A stretch of DNA of 64,000 nucleotides, from contig NZ_CP137640.1 of assembly GCF_036670025.1 (NCBI RefSeq), forward strand, positions 2,328,001-2,392,000. The letters are read 5' to 3'. Made by a program: the position numbers and the translations under genes. This DNA comes from Bacillus_BD oryzisoli (GTDB taxonomy: Bacteria > Bacillota > Bacilli > Bacillales > Cytobacillaceae). The notes under the pieces were generated by a model. It saw nothing but the letters and a program-made list of their open reading frames with translations. It made no database searches and was not told the origin of the DNA. Shown one piece after another: positions 35,462 to 44,711 of this stretch (the first letter of the stretch is position 1; every line of letters starts with the position of its first letter).

Positions 35462-36736
35462 TTAAGCAGCCATTGGTGCAATTAGTTTTACTTTGTGGGG
35501 ACAATAAGATTCATTATTTCTGGCCATTCCAACTAAAACTCTTGCGAGTTTATTAATTAATTTCATAATTGATTTCATTTTCTTCATCTTTTTCACTTTA
35601 ACATTGTTAGCGTGTAGTTCTTTAAAATCAGGGTTGTTCATGACAAGACTCATAGTCGCTAAATACAAGAAGCGCCGTAAACGAGATCTCCCACGTTTAG
35701 AGAGAACAATTTGACCTTTCCATTTTCCTGAACTTGCCTCTGCAAGATGCAATCCAGCATGACGCAATAAAGAATTGCCGTGTGCAAATCCACTTAGATC
35801 TCCTGATTCTCCAAGAATGCCTGCAAGGGAAATTTCGCTAATTCCTTTAATGCCAAGTACCTTTCTTGCGAAAGGTATATGTTTAAGGACATCAGTGACT
35901 TCCTTTTCAACTCGCTCAAGCTGCGGGGTTACTAGATCAAACTCTTGAATCAATTGTTCCAGGTGTAGCTTATAAGCGTCAAGTGCTTGTCGGGTTCCGA
36001 CTGTATGCATAGCTAATTCAATTAATACCTGTGCTTTTCTTAAACCAGGTTGTCTCTTCATTTGGGTTTTCCAGCCTAAAACGATATCTTGTGCTTTCAT
36101 TGAACGGAGTTCAAGTGGTGTAGGGAATAAGCGTAGAGTTGCTATTGCCCCTTTGCCTTTAACATCTTTGAATACCTGACGAAGTTCGGGAAAAACAATA
36201 TCAACCCAACGGTTTATTTGATTAATAGCACTGACAAGTCGTTTAACCGATATGTCACGGTTAGACATTAAAACTCTTAGTTTTTCAAAGGCCTCAGAAG
36301 TAGGTCGAATAAAGGAATAGTAACCATTCTTGACCATATCAGCAATAACAAGAGCATCTTTTTTATCACTTTTTGAACGGCTATTATCACGGTTTTCCTT
36401 ATTCTTTTTTACGAGGTGTGGGTTAACAGTTACTGCTTCAATATCTTGGTCATATAGCCATTTTGATAGTTTAACCCAGTAATGTCCTGTAGGTTCCATG
36501 CCGATTATAGTTGAAGTAAAATCTTTTAAGGTTTTTAACTGGTTAATCCATTGTAATAATCTAGCAAAACCCTCTTCATTATTTTCAAATGTAAGAGGAT
36601 CGCCGACTATTATTCCACGGAAATTTACAGCTCTAGCTACGTGTAATTCTTGGGCTATATCCACACCAACCACGAGGTGTTTATCTGAAATTCTCTCAAT
36701 TAGTTGATTTTGTTTGTCTTGCATTTTAAACTTCAT
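35462..36736 (-). CDS. IS110-family RNA-guided recombinase
   Basis: The protein has 424 residues and is intact, with the DEDD and serine motifs of copies 1 and 2. It differs from them at some 25 positions scattered along the chain, mostly conservative, plus a distinct C-terminus (SYCPHKVKLIAPMAA). Confidence 0.93.
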   Translation of the reverse strand: MKFKMQDKQNQLIERISDKHLVVGVDIAQELHVARAVNFRGIIVGDPLTFENNEEGFARLLQWINQLKTLKDFTSTIIGMEPTGHYWVKLSKWLYDQDIEAVTVNPHLVKKNKENRDNSRSKSDKKDALVIADMVKNGYYSFIRPTSEAFEKLRVLMSNRDISVKRLVSAINQINRWVDIVFPELRQVFKDVKGKGAIATLRLFPTPLELRSMKAQDIVLGWKTQMKRQPGLRKAQVLIELAMHTVGTRQALDAYKLHLEQLIQEFDLVTPQLERVEKEVTDVLKHIPFARKVLGIKGISEISLAGILGESGDLSGFAHGNSLLRHAGLHLAEASSGKWKGQIVLSKRGRSRLRRFLYLATMSLVMNNPDFKELHANNVKVKKMKKMKSIMKLINKLARVLVGMARNNESYCPHKVKLIAPMAA

Positions 36737-36844
36737 ATTAGGGTTCCTCCTTAAGGTTTTGAGTTAGAGTGGTATCTATACTCATATCTTACTGAGGGAC
36801 CTAATTTTTTTCAAAGTTGATAATTAGCTGTCTACAGGAATTCT

Positions 36845-36880
36845 AACAAGGCAGGATAGTTCAAGAACGGTGATATTATG
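36845..36880 (+). repeat. Dispersed repeat, right part after IS110
   Basis: AACAAGGCAG then GATAGTTCAAGAACGG. Confidence 0.65.
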
Positions 36881-36902
36881 ATAGTAAGAAAAGAGGTGCA
36901 AA

Positions 36903-37541
36903 ATGCTTTTAAACAATTTTATGAATGAGAATTTTCCAAACTTAGAACTTAGACCACCCTTGTTTTATTGTTGGGATATGGGTATACGGTTTGAACTAGG
37001 GGTGGAGTGGAAAAGGGAGTATGACTACCCCAACAACCCCTATGTACTGGGGTGTTATAAAAGGGCAATTACATTATTTGAAGCTTTGCATTCTCCAATG
37101 GAAGATATTTTTGTCTTGATGGATGTAGATGATTTTGATAGGGGCAAAAACATTAGACATCAGTTAAAGAACTTTTCTCGCTATGTTGAAAAATCATTAT
37201 TGTTTAGGCTGAAACATCAAGCAATACCTTATATATACCTAGAGGATGATGAAGAAGTTACATATAAAACTCATAGATTTTCTCTATGCTGCAAAACATC
37301 TGATTTTAAATACGTCCCATTATTAAAAGCAATTTGTAATCAAGACTTGGGGTTGAAACCGAGTATTTTCCATAGAGTTTACTTCATAAATATCAATAAG
37401 AAAACTATATTACACGTTTACGATGACAGAGGTTGTGACTTATTAGCGACATCGCCCGAAACAATTAGACATATTTATGAAGGACACAATGATTGGATTT
37501 TAGATTACGATAGGAATGAAATAGACAAGGTATTTAAATAA
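36903..37541 (+). CDS. DUF3885 family protein
   Basis: The protein has 212 residues. The C-terminal signature HVYDDRGCDLLATSPETIR followed by NDWILDYDR is typical of DUF3885, a family of small soluble proteins often found near contact-dependent toxin immunity genes. No toxin is adjacent here, so an orphan immunity-type role is only a possibility. AAGAGGTGCAAA precedes the ATG. Followed by a repeat pair. Confidence 0.8.
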   Translation: MLLNNFMNENFPNLELRPPLFYCWDMGIRFELGVEWKREYDYPNNPYVLGCYKRAITLFEALHSPMEDIFVLMDVDDFDRGKNIRHQLKNFSRYVEKSLLFRLKHQAIPYIYLEDDEEVTYKTHRFSLCCKTSDFKYVPLLKAICNQDLGLKPSIFHRVYFININKKTILHVYDDRGCDLLATSPETIRHIYEGHNDWILDYDRNEIDKVFK

Positions 37542-37550
37542 AGGAATTTA

Positions 37551-37670
37551 GTTTTTCTTTTGCTAACAGGTGCGAGAGTTCAAAAAGGAGTTGCGGCGGC
37601 AGCTCTTTTCTTATAAAAGTGCCAGACACCATCCATTTTTATTGCACTAACGGGCATTTTAGCTGTACAA
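37551..37670 (+). repeat. Dispersed repeat pair with hairpin
   Basis: TTTTGCTAACAGGTGCGAG, hairpin GAGTTGC-GGCG-GCAGCTC with T-run, then a GTGCCAGACACCATCC palindromic motif and the second core ATTGCACTAACGGGCA. The motif-plus-core arrangement recurs at 46958-46990. 37671-37846 holds no gene. Confidence 0.7.
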
Positions 37671-37846
37671 GTTATAAATTTAATGGTTTAAAGTTATAGA
37701 GCATTTCTTTGAATGAGGAATGCTTTTTATTTTTGCTTAAACATAAACATACAATAAAAATGTTATTTAATTTAATAAAAATTTATTGTAAAACGATAAA
37801 TTATATATTAAAATCAAAATCAGAATAAATAAGTGAGGTGCTTTTT

Positions 37847-38329
37847 ATGGGAAAAGTAACAACGTTGTTTTTAAAAATAGCTGTTATTCTTTTAGGAGTC
37901 CCAGTTCTTGCTCTGTGCCTCTTTTTGGTGCCTGAGATGGCGAATCTTGCAGTAAAATTGCTTCCGGAGTTTGTTTTTATTAAATATCTCGTTTTCATCG
38001 CATTTGATGTATCGGCGATCCCTTTTTACTTTGCTTTATATCAGGCTTTCAAACTCTTATGCTATATTGACAAAAATAAAGCTTTCTCCGATTTATCTGT
38101 AAAAGCTTTAAAGAAAATCAAATACTGTGCCATCACAATCAGTATTTTGCAAGTGCTAGTTTGGCCGCTTTTCTTTATCTTTGCGGAAGTAGACGATGCA
38201 CCAGGAGTTATCTTTGTCGGATTGGTTGTTCCTTTTGCTTCGATGGTTATCGCAGTCTTTGCTGCTGTTCTCCAAAAACTTTTACAAGAAGCAATTAATA
38301 TCAAATCAGAAAATGATTTAACGGTCTGA
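37847..38329 (+). CDS. DUF2975 membrane protein
   Basis: The protein has 160 residues and four membrane helices. DUF2975 proteins in Firmicutes are almost always followed by a small Cro/CI regulator, as here. The start ATG 37847 lies after GTGAGGTGCTTTTT; GTG 37838 is inside the ribosome site. First gene of a three-gene operon. Function of the family unknown. Confidence 0.85.
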   Translation: MGKVTTLFLKIAVILLGVPVLALCLFLVPEMANLAVKLLPEFVFIKYLVFIAFDVSAIPFYFALYQAFKLLCYIDKNKAFSDLSVKALKKIKYCAITISILQVLVWPLFFIFAEVDDAPGVIFVGLVVPFASMVIAVFAAVLQKLLQEAINIKSENDLTV

Positions 38330-38340
38330 GGTGAATAACA

Positions 38341-38556
38341 ATGGCAATTATAATCAATATTGATGTGATGTTAGCAAAAAGGAAAATGAGCGTAACAGAA
38401 CTTTCGGAGAAGGTTGGAATAACAATGGCGAACCTTTCTATATTGAAAAATGGAAAGGCAAAAGCGATTCGATTATCCACTTTAGAGGCAATTTGTAAGG
38501 CTTTAGAATGTCAGCCTGGAGATATTTTAGAATACAAAAGTGACGAAGACAGTTAA
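38341..38556 (+). CDS. YozG/Cro-CI family helix-turn-helix regulator
   Basis: The protein has 71 residues and one HTH_26 domain (MSVTELSEKVGITMANLSILKNGKAKAIR). Eleven bases after the DUF2975 stop, with CTGAGGTGAATAACA as ribosome site. In known pairs the two genes are co-transcribed and the regulator is thought to control the operon. Confidence 0.88.
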   Translation: MAIIINIDVMLAKRKMSVTELSEKVGITMANLSILKNGKAKAIRLSTLEAICKALECQPGDILEYKSDEDS

Positions 38557-38604
38557 ACATGGTGGAGGAAACTTAATATAACAATTATTAGGGGAGGTAT
38601 AACT

Positions 38605-39852
38605 ATGGACATTAACAATTTGATTATTGAAAATATCGCTAACCCTCATGAGCTGGAGAGAATGTATAGAAAAGACCCGAAAGCTTTTAAAAAGTCATTC
38701 GCACAAGCATGGGAACAAAATCCTGATTCTGAGGTTCTTGGTGTTTGGTATGAAAGATTGCATTTCAAGGAGACAGCAAATAGAGAAAAATCTTCCTTGC
38801 TTCAAAAAGGTTTCTTATTCATGGGCATATTAGCCATTATAGCCGGGATAAGCACCAGGATCATTTTCCATTTTGTCGAACAGGAAGCAATTGCCCCAAT
38901 TAACCTGGCTTTTGGTATCATTCCCTTTATTGCTGCCTATTTTGTTTACAATAATACTCCGAAAAAAAGTGTGATTTATTCCCTTGCAGCGTTGTTCCTA
39001 ATTTCCGGGTTTTATCTTAATATGCTGCCATTAAATGATAAAGACAGTATTATCCTTGTTTATTTACACCTTCCCATATTCTTATGGGTATTGGTAGGGC
39101 TTGCATTTACAGGAAATGAATATTCAAAAGGCAGTACAAGATTAGCCTATATTAAATTTAATTTGGAATATTGTATTCTCTACGCCAGTATAGCAGTTAG
39201 CGGAATGGTACTAGCAGCATTAACCATGCGGTTATTTAGCTTTGTTGGCTTAGATATAGAAGACTTCTATTTTAGTAATGTCGTTTTATTTGGTGCTGCC
39301 GCTCTCGCTATTATGGCTGCATACCTGGTATCAATGAATATTAAACTTGCTAAGAATATTACACCATATATAGCTAAAATTTTTAGTCCTCTTGTCCTGG
39401 TCACATTGTTAGTCTATCTTATAACGGTTATATGGGTCGGAAAAAATCCATTCTTGGACCGCAATTTCCTGATAGTCTTCAACGGAATACTCCTTGGTGT
39501 ATTGGCAGTTACCATATTTTCCATTATCGAGAGCGACTCAGACGAGAAAAAGAACATTTCAGATTATATAAATTTTTCCTTAATTGTTCTTGCGCTTATC
39601 ATTGATAGTGTGGCTTTGTCAGCCATCGTGTTCAGACTTTCTTCTTATGGGATTACGCCTAATAGACTTGCTGTTTTAGGAGTAAACATACTTATCTGGG
39701 CAAATCTAATTTGGATTATGCTCTCCTATATGCGTTTTCTACAAAATAAATCCGGACCTTCAACTATCCAAGATGCCGTTACAAAGTATTTGCCGGTCTA
39801 CGGAATTTGGGCAGCTTTCGTTACATTTACTTTTCCTATAATTTTTAATTAG
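38605..39852 (+). CDS. DUF4153 membrane protein
   Basis: The protein has 415 residues: a soluble N-terminus (about 1-70) and about ten membrane helices. FRLSSYGITPNRLAVLGVN near residue 345 is the DUF4153 hallmark. GGGGAGGTATAACT precedes the ATG. Third gene of the operon with DUF2975 and the HTH gene. Function not established. Confidence 0.75.
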   Translation: MDINNLIIENIANPHELERMYRKDPKAFKKSFAQAWEQNPDSEVLGVWYERLHFKETANREKSSLLQKGFLFMGILAIIAGISTRIIFHFVEQEAIAPINLAFGIIPFIAAYFVYNNTPKKSVIYSLAALFLISGFYLNMLPLNDKDSIILVYLHLPIFLWVLVGLAFTGNEYSKGSTRLAYIKFNLEYCILYASIAVSGMVLAALTMRLFSFVGLDIEDFYFSNVVLFGAAALAIMAAYLVSMNIKLAKNITPYIAKIFSPLVLVTLLVYLITVIWVGKNPFLDRNFLIVFNGILLGVLAVTIFSIIESDSDEKKNISDYINFSLIVLALIIDSVALSAIVFRLSSYGITPNRLAVLGVNILIWANLIWIMLSYMRFLQNKSGPSTIQDAVTKYLPVYGIWAAFVTFTFPIIFN

Positions 39853-39903
39853 AATGGCTTTGTTAATGTAACGAAACGCTAATCTTCTATAACGTATAAA
39901 ATC

Positions 39904-40002
39904 CTTAGTCCCGATAATATACAGCTTTTTATGCAGAGTTGCATATTATCGGCTTATTTTCATTAATAAAGTTAAAAAAAGGGTCAACAGCAGTTGACCT
40001 TC
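39904..40002 (+). terminator. Two terminator hairpins
   Basis: CCGATAATAT with ATATTATCGG (about 39911-39954), then GGTCAAC-AGCA-GTTGACC with TT (39981-40000). The second may be the left flank of the IS607 element. Confidence 0.65.
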
Positions 40003-40074
40003 TTTGTAGAAAAAAGTAGAAATATGTATATGTTAATATTTGAATATTCGAATTAAAGATAATACAATTGATTC

Positions 40075-40755
40075 ATGGATAAGTTAATGACAATGAAAGA
40101 AGCAAAAGAATTACTTGGAGTTTCAACCAAAACCATTCAGAATTAGGATAAAGCGGGTATCATTCATGTTTTGCGTACACCTGGGGGACGCAGAAGAATA
40201 CCATTAAGTGAAATAGAAAGGATACGCGGGGGCTCAAGCGAATTCAGGAAGAAAAAATTGGCTATTTATGCCAGAGTCTCCTCAAATGAACAGAAACAAA
40301 AAGGTGATTTAGATAGACAAATCCATTTCATAAAAGAAAACTTAGATGAGGATGTTTTAATCATAGGTATCTTGTCTGACGTTGGTTCGGGATTAAATGA
40401 TAGAAGAAAAGGACTTCATAAATTAATGAAATGGGCGAAAGAAAATGAGATTACGGATGTCGCTATTCGATATAAAGATAGACTAACAAGATTCGGCTAT
40501 GGATATCTAGAAGAATATTTTAATAGTCATGGGGTAACTATTCATGTACTTGATAAAGAGGAAGTAACTAACACAGTTCAGGAAGAATTAGCTGATGATC
40601 TTATCAGTATTATCACTAGTTTCTCGGGGAAACTGTATGGTCTTCGTAGTAAAAAACACAAGGAATTACAAAAAACAGTGAAGGAGTCGATTATGGATGT
40701 TCAAAACCTATCAAACGAAGTTGAAGAACGACATAATCAATCTCAAGAATCATAG
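40075..40755 (+). pseudogene. tnpA: IS607 TnpA serine recombinase, interrupted by a TAG codon
   Basis: Reads MDKLMTMKEAKELLGVSTKT then IQN, TAG at 40144-40146, then DKAGIIHVLRTPGGRRRIP in the same frame. Relatives have Trp (TGG) there, so one G-to-A change made the stop. Beyond it are the MerR-type DNA-binding wing and the serine recombinase domain with catalytic Ser in IYARVSSNEQ and YKDRLTRFG. An internal restart (TTG or ATG after 40144) would lack half the DNA-binding domain. Confidence 0.9.
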
Positions 40756-42250
40756 CACTATAGCAGTTTATGAATATTTCCATCAGAATGCAAAATACTT
40801 TGGAATGCTTGAAAGAAAGCTCTTTGTTGATTTATATGTGCGAAAGAAACCATCAGGTGATTTAAAGAAATTATATTGTGCTGCACATAAGATAACTGCT
40901 CGTCAATATAACAGCATTAAAAAACAATTAGATGGTCGAATGTCATCTAAGTTGGAATTATCGAAGCTATATAGGAAAGACATGAATGAAAAAGTTAAAA
41001 ACACTACTAACCTCATCCGTTCAAAAGAAGAACAGAAAGTGAAACTTCAATCTAAACTCCTCAAAATGAAAGGGAATGAGGCAAATTTCCTCAAAAAGGT
41101 AATGCAATATCGGAATATAAAGAGATCCATTCATCAAAAGAAAAGAAAACTGTATTCCTTACTATTAAAACTAGAAAAATTAGAAGGTGACTTTAAACAA
41201 GAAAAGATAAGAATCTGTTTTGGCTCAAAGGACTTGTTCCAAAAACAGTTTCATCTTGAAGAAAACGGCATCACTTTTAGGCAGTGGAAAAAGGAATGGG
41301 AAGAAAAAAGAGCTGCCCAATTCACCCTAATTGGATCAAAGGACGAAACATTCGGGAATCAATCGTGCACATATGATGTAGAGAATAATCTTAGAATTCG
41401 AGTGTTTTCGAAGGATGAAGAAGTGTTTGGCAACTACGTTAACCTTACAAATGTTATGTTTGGTTACGGACAAGAAAATATAGATAAGGCAAAAATCCCC
41501 AGTATAGGTTATACAAAGGGTAAAATGAATCAAGTTATATACTATAGAGCGTTAACGTGGAAGTTTGTTCGTAAGAATGGCAATTGGTATGCTTACGTTA
41601 CGGTTGATGTAGATATTCCTCCAATCATTTCATTGAAGAATAACGGAATTCTTTCGATTGATTATAACTATGGTTTCTTAGCTGTTTCAGATGTTGACCG
41701 ATTTGGAAATCTCGTGCATTCCTTTCAAGTTCCCTATCAAACTACTCATTGCACAAGTGAACAAACAGAACAAAACCTCAGCGTGGCATTAAAAACAGTC
41801 ATCCTCTATGCGATAGAAAAAGCAAAGCCGATTGGGTTTGAGAACTTAGATTTCAAAAAGAAAAAACAAAATTTAAAACGGATGTCGCCTAAACAAGCAA
41901 AAATGTTAAGTGGTTTTGCTTACTCAACTTATCAATCCATGTTACAGAGCAAATGTGAAGCAGCTGGTATTGAATGTATTTCAGTAAATCCTGCGTATAC
42001 GAGTCAAATTGGACATCATAAATTTATGAAGAAGTACGGAATTAGTTCACATGAAAGCGCAGCACTTGTCATTGGAAGAAAATGTTTAAACTTCAAAAGA
42101 ATCGAAAAGATCCCTCAACACCACATTTTAAATAAGAATAAGAAAGACTCGATCTTAAAAATGGACCGATTGAGTCAGTGGAAAGAAATTTGTACGCAGT
42201 GGAAGAAATATAGTTTTAACAATAAAATTTATTTATTAAACCGAATCTAG
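40697..42250 (+). CDS. tnpB: TnpB-like RNA-guided nuclease-family protein
   Basis: The protein has 517 residues. Long basic coiled N-terminal half, then a RuvC-like domain: Asp in ILSIDYNYG (about 321), Glu in IGFENLDF (about 383) and a third site SSHESAALVIGRK (about 452), where most TnpB proteins have Asp in DxNAA. It lacks the usual CxxC zinc finger. This matches the longer 'TnpB-related' branch carried by IS607 elements. It starts inside tnpA (ATG 40697 after AAGGAGTCGA), so translation is probably coupled. Confidence 0.82.
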   Translation: MFKTYQTKLKNDIINLKNHSTIAVYEYFHQNAKYFGMLERKLFVDLYVRKKPSGDLKKLYCAAHKITARQYNSIKKQLDGRMSSKLELSKLYRKDMNEKVKNTTNLIRSKEEQKVKLQSKLLKMKGNEANFLKKVMQYRNIKRSIHQKKRKLYSLLLKLEKLEGDFKQEKIRICFGSKDLFQKQFHLEENGITFRQWKKEWEEKRAAQFTLIGSKDETFGNQSCTYDVENNLRIRVFSKDEEVFGNYVNLTNVMFGYGQENIDKAKIPSIGYTKGKMNQVIYYRALTWKFVRKNGNWYAYVTVDVDIPPIISLKNNGILSIDYNYGFLAVSDVDRFGNLVHSFQVPYQTTHCTSEQTEQNLSVALKTVILYAIEKAKPIGFENLDFKKKKQNLKRMSPKQAKMLSGFAYSTYQSMLQSKCEAAGIECISVNPAYTSQIGHHKFMKKYGISSHESAALVIGRKCLNFKRIEKIPQHHILNKNKKDSILKMDRLSQWKEICTQWKKYSFNNKIYLLNRI

Positions 42251-42500
42251 TTGCATTTACGGTGGCAATGCCATGTTGAACCTGTAAGGAAGAAAGCATG
42301 CCCATGAAATCGTAGCTTTAGATGCAACACTGCAAGACCTAGCAGGTATTGGATTACCCATCAAGGCAGTGGTACTGGTCCTCAGATGTCCTTGGTATCT
42401 GTGTGATGTGGCTTTATACCTTTGATGTAAGAGTGCAATTCTCTCATGCGAACCGTGAGGGGTTTATCGTTCTTGCCCTTGCGTTAAGTGGAATGATATT
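42251..42500 (+). ncRNA. Candidate omega RNA of the IS607 TnpB
   Basis: A 250-bp non-coding, GC-richer stretch directly after tnpB with several possible helices (for example CTCATGCGAACCGTGAG near 42446-42462). Omega RNAs of TnpB lie at this position. The guide would come from DNA just beyond the element's right end. Confidence 0.4.
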
Positions 42501-42600
42501 TATTTCTACTTAATTTCGAACGGTATTCTAACTAGAAGCCATAATATATTCTTGCAACTGGATTCTTTAAAATATGTCCAGTTTCATGTGCCCAATAAAA

Positions 42601-42720
42601 AAGGATTTCATGAAACGTATTGGATATGCTAAACTTGCAGGTTTTAAGTTTGAGTTTGATTTAGATTAAATCTGAAAAGATGTACTTACACGAACGGGTG
42701 CTTTAATGGAAGAATAATCA
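42601..42720 (+). repeat. 90-bp direct repeat (with 45724-45813) ending in a dispersed repeat core
   Basis: 42601-42690 matches 45724-45813 with a handful of differences. Both copies contain ATGAAACGTATT...GATTTAGATTAA, which looks like the tail of a lost gene. Both end exactly where a repeat core starts (CACGAACGGGTGC here). 42501-42600 and 42721-42850 show no gene. Confidence 0.7.
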
Positions 42721-42857
42721 TGAAATAATTAGACTTTTTTTATAAAGATTGATCTCGAAAAATACAAATTATAAACGAAATTATAAATTCATATACCAGC
42801 GAGACAAGAGAATGTCGGCAATGTGGAATGAAAGAGAATATATGATAAGAAAACAAA

Positions 42858-42882
42858 AAAGAGAAGGATTATCCTTCTCTTT
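42858..42882. terminator. Terminator of the cold-shock gene
   Basis: Perfect 12-bp stem AAAGAGAAGGAT with ATCCTTCTCTTT, flanked by A and T runs. Confidence 0.8.
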
Positions 42883-42894
42883 AAATATGGTCAA

Positions 42895-43095
42895 TTATAA
42901 TTTACGTACGTTAGTAGCTTGAGGGCCACGTTGACCTTGCTCAATGTCAAATTCAACTTCTTGACCTTCATCTAGATTTTTAAAGCCTTCACTTTGAATA
43001 GCGCTGAAATGTACGAATACATCATCTCCGCCTTCTTGCTCAATAAATCCAAAACCTTTTTCACCGTTAAACCATTTAACTTTACCAGTTGCCAT
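42895..43095 (-). CDS. Cold-shock protein, CspB/CspD type
   Basis: The protein has 66 residues, full-length single cold-shock domain. RNA-binding motifs KGFGFIEQ (RNP1) and DVFVHFSAI (RNP2) are intact. Binds single-stranded nucleic acid as an RNA chaperone. AGGAGGATTTTTTTA precedes the ATG, and a leader of over 150 bases is available, as is usual for cold-regulated csp genes. Probably a core gene inside the accessory region. Confidence 0.95.
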   Translation of the reverse strand: MATGKVKWFNGEKGFGFIEQEGGDDVFVHFSAIQSEGFKNLDEGQEVEFDIEQGQRGPQATNVRKL

Positions 43096-43261
43096 TAAAA
43101 AAATCCTCCTAAAATTTTATCGACCATTTTACAAATGACAAAATAAAAGTAAAAACTGTAACCTCTAAGAAGATTTAATTTTGCTATCTCCGTTGAAGTT
43201 ACAGCTCCTTTAAATCTTTATCGTTAAAGTAAAATGGTTTAAAAGCACTATAGCATTTCAC

Positions 43262-43559
43262 CAATCCAAAAGCAAATAATGGTTTAAAAGTAAGGATCTG
43301 TTAAACGATATTGTTGATTTTCTTCTTAAGTTAAACGAATGGATAATCTGCAATTTTTAACATGGTTTGAAAAATCGAGCAAAAGCTGACATGACTATGA
43401 ATGAGTGGAGAGAATTCAAAAGGGAACAAATATAACGTCAAGTTGGCTTATTATTTTCCGAAAAGAACACCCGTGCAGGGCGTGAGCCCGTCTTTAGACA
43501 TGGGATGAATTTTTGGTTGGCTTTAGCCAAAATTGCTGAACGTCCCGAACAAACGTGCT
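43262..43559 (+). other. Non-coding remnant with IS200/IS605-like end hairpin
   Basis: GAGCCCGTCTTTAGACATGGGA at 43482-43503 forms the imperfect hairpin usual at the right ends of IS200/IS605-type elements. Just before it is a short decayed coding tail (MTMNEWREFKREQ at about 43391-43432). No transposase or nuclease gene remains. Confidence 0.4.
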
Positions 43560-43875
43560 ATAATAAACTTGTACTAATTGGGCAATTGTTCTTTGAAAAC
43601 TGAACATATGAGGTTGTGACAAGAAGTGCTTTGTCACGTAAAATGTTCAAGCATTAAGGCGTAAACTACTTAGGCGAAGAAAAGGAGGGTCCGCCCGAAA
43701 AGGGGGGAAACCGTTTGAACTTAGTAGCCGAAAAGTAGTCAAAAAAGTAGTCCCAAAGGCTTTTGCTAACGGGATAGCGGCGGTGTGTTCCCCGCCACTT
43801 GTGGTCAATGTGCGTAAGCATCAACCCGGAAACTCGTGACTTTTAGTCATGAGAGGTTCATTGATGAAATAATAA
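43560..43875 (+). ncRNA. Structured RNA resembling IscB-associated omega RNA (HEARO), without its gene
   Basis: After a TATAAT-like box (CTATAATAAACTTG) comes TTCTTTGAAAACTGAAC, a GTGACAA...TTTGTCAC hairpin, GGCGAAGAAAAGGAGGG, CGCCCGAAAAGGGG, a GGCGG...CCGCC hairpin and CTCGTGACT...AGTCATGAG. Order and motifs recall the HEARO family from memory; I cannot run a covariance search. No IscB frame follows. Confidence 0.45.
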
Positions 43876-44178
43876 ATTATCATTAGAACTTCTAGTTAAA
43901 TTCCCTTAATAAATGTAGTTTGAAAAGGTCAATTTTGTGAAGAAATATACTTAAAGTAACGGATTGCAAGAGTTGAACAACGGGGATTGCCGCGGCGATC
44001 CTTTTACTTATTCGACTATAGCAGAAGGTTAATTTAAGAAAATAGATCAAGGGATTTATTGGCTCTATAGGTTATGAAGGTCCACAATTTCTAAAATCTA
44101 ATAATAATTCTATGCCCATCTTGGCTAACTGTATAACTTGAAGACCCCTATAGTTAATCACACAAAAAAAGCATCCGA

Positions 44179-44388
44179 TTATTCGGATGCATACTTAATT
44201 ATTCCATGTAAGTAAACTGAGTATTCTCTCTGTACATATTCTCTTAATTTAATTCTTTTTTCTGTTTCTAATACACTAACCAATTCTTGAATCTTTTTTT
44301 CATTTTCTTTTGTAGTAGGAATCTCTAATGAAAACATATTACCTCGACTACTATTTAGCATTTTTTTTAATAACTCAACTTTATTCAT
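44179..44388 (-). CDS. Small hypothetical protein (paralogue of 16714-16923)
   Basis: 69 residues with the same start choice (ATG after AAAGGGGATTATCCA). Differs from the other copy at about six positions, all keeping charge or size (for example RIKLREY for KIKLREY). Continued open frame in both copies suggests selection. Confidence 0.6.
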   Translation of the reverse strand: MNKVELLKKMLNSSRGNMFSLEIPTTKENEKKIQELVSVLETEKRIKLREYVQREYSVYLHGIIKYASE

Positions 44389-44501
44389 TGGATAATCCCC
44401 TTTATATACTATATTCGACATAAAGGCGAATTTTTCCTTGGAACTTCTTATATAGTCTCATGTTTTACCTACTTTCCACTAAAAAAATCTGATTACAGGT
44501 A

Positions 44502-44711
44502 CTATGACAGGAATGGGGTAGCTTTTTCATTAGCTTTTTTATAACTACCTTCTACCAATCTAATCATATCACGACCTGATATCTTTTCTGTTTCATGATA
44601 ACCTTCTTCATCACGCAAACTCATGTACCAGCTGCTATCGTTATCTTCATTTAACCTATATAACTTATTGGTAAAAACATTTGTATAAAAATCTCCATTT
44701 CTTAGCCTCAT
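44502..44711 (-). CDS. Small hypothetical protein (paralogue of 17032-17241)
   Basis: 69 residues, one residue different from the other copy (Met for Leu in SWYMSLRDEEG). GAGAGGGAGATAAT ribosome site. Lies upstream of and on the same strand as 44179. Confidence 0.6.
   Translation of the reverse strand: MRLRNGDFYTNVFTNKLYRLNEDNDSSWYMSLRDEEGYHETEKISGRDMIRLVEGSYKKANEKATPFLS

Larger units (their letters stand above)
35036..36844 (-). mobile_element. IS110-family element, inverse-strand subgroup, copy 3
   Basis: Inserted at TTATTGTACT|CCCTCAG ... GGAATTCT|AACAAGGCAG, the same CT position as copies 1 and 2. About 1.81 kb and more diverged than the other two, mainly near both ends. Confidence 0.9.
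40010..42540 (+). mobile_element. IS607-family element (ends approximate)
   Basis: Serine recombinase gene (broken) overlapping a TnpB-like gene in the usual tnpA-tnpB order, with a structured RNA-like tail. The borders cannot be fixed without an empty site. Confidence 0.75.

Noticed and set aside
43590..43620. TTCTTTGAAAACTGAAC read as an rRNA-operon leader
   Set aside because: No rRNA or tRNA genes follow, and the downstream hairpins fit a self-contained structured RNA better.
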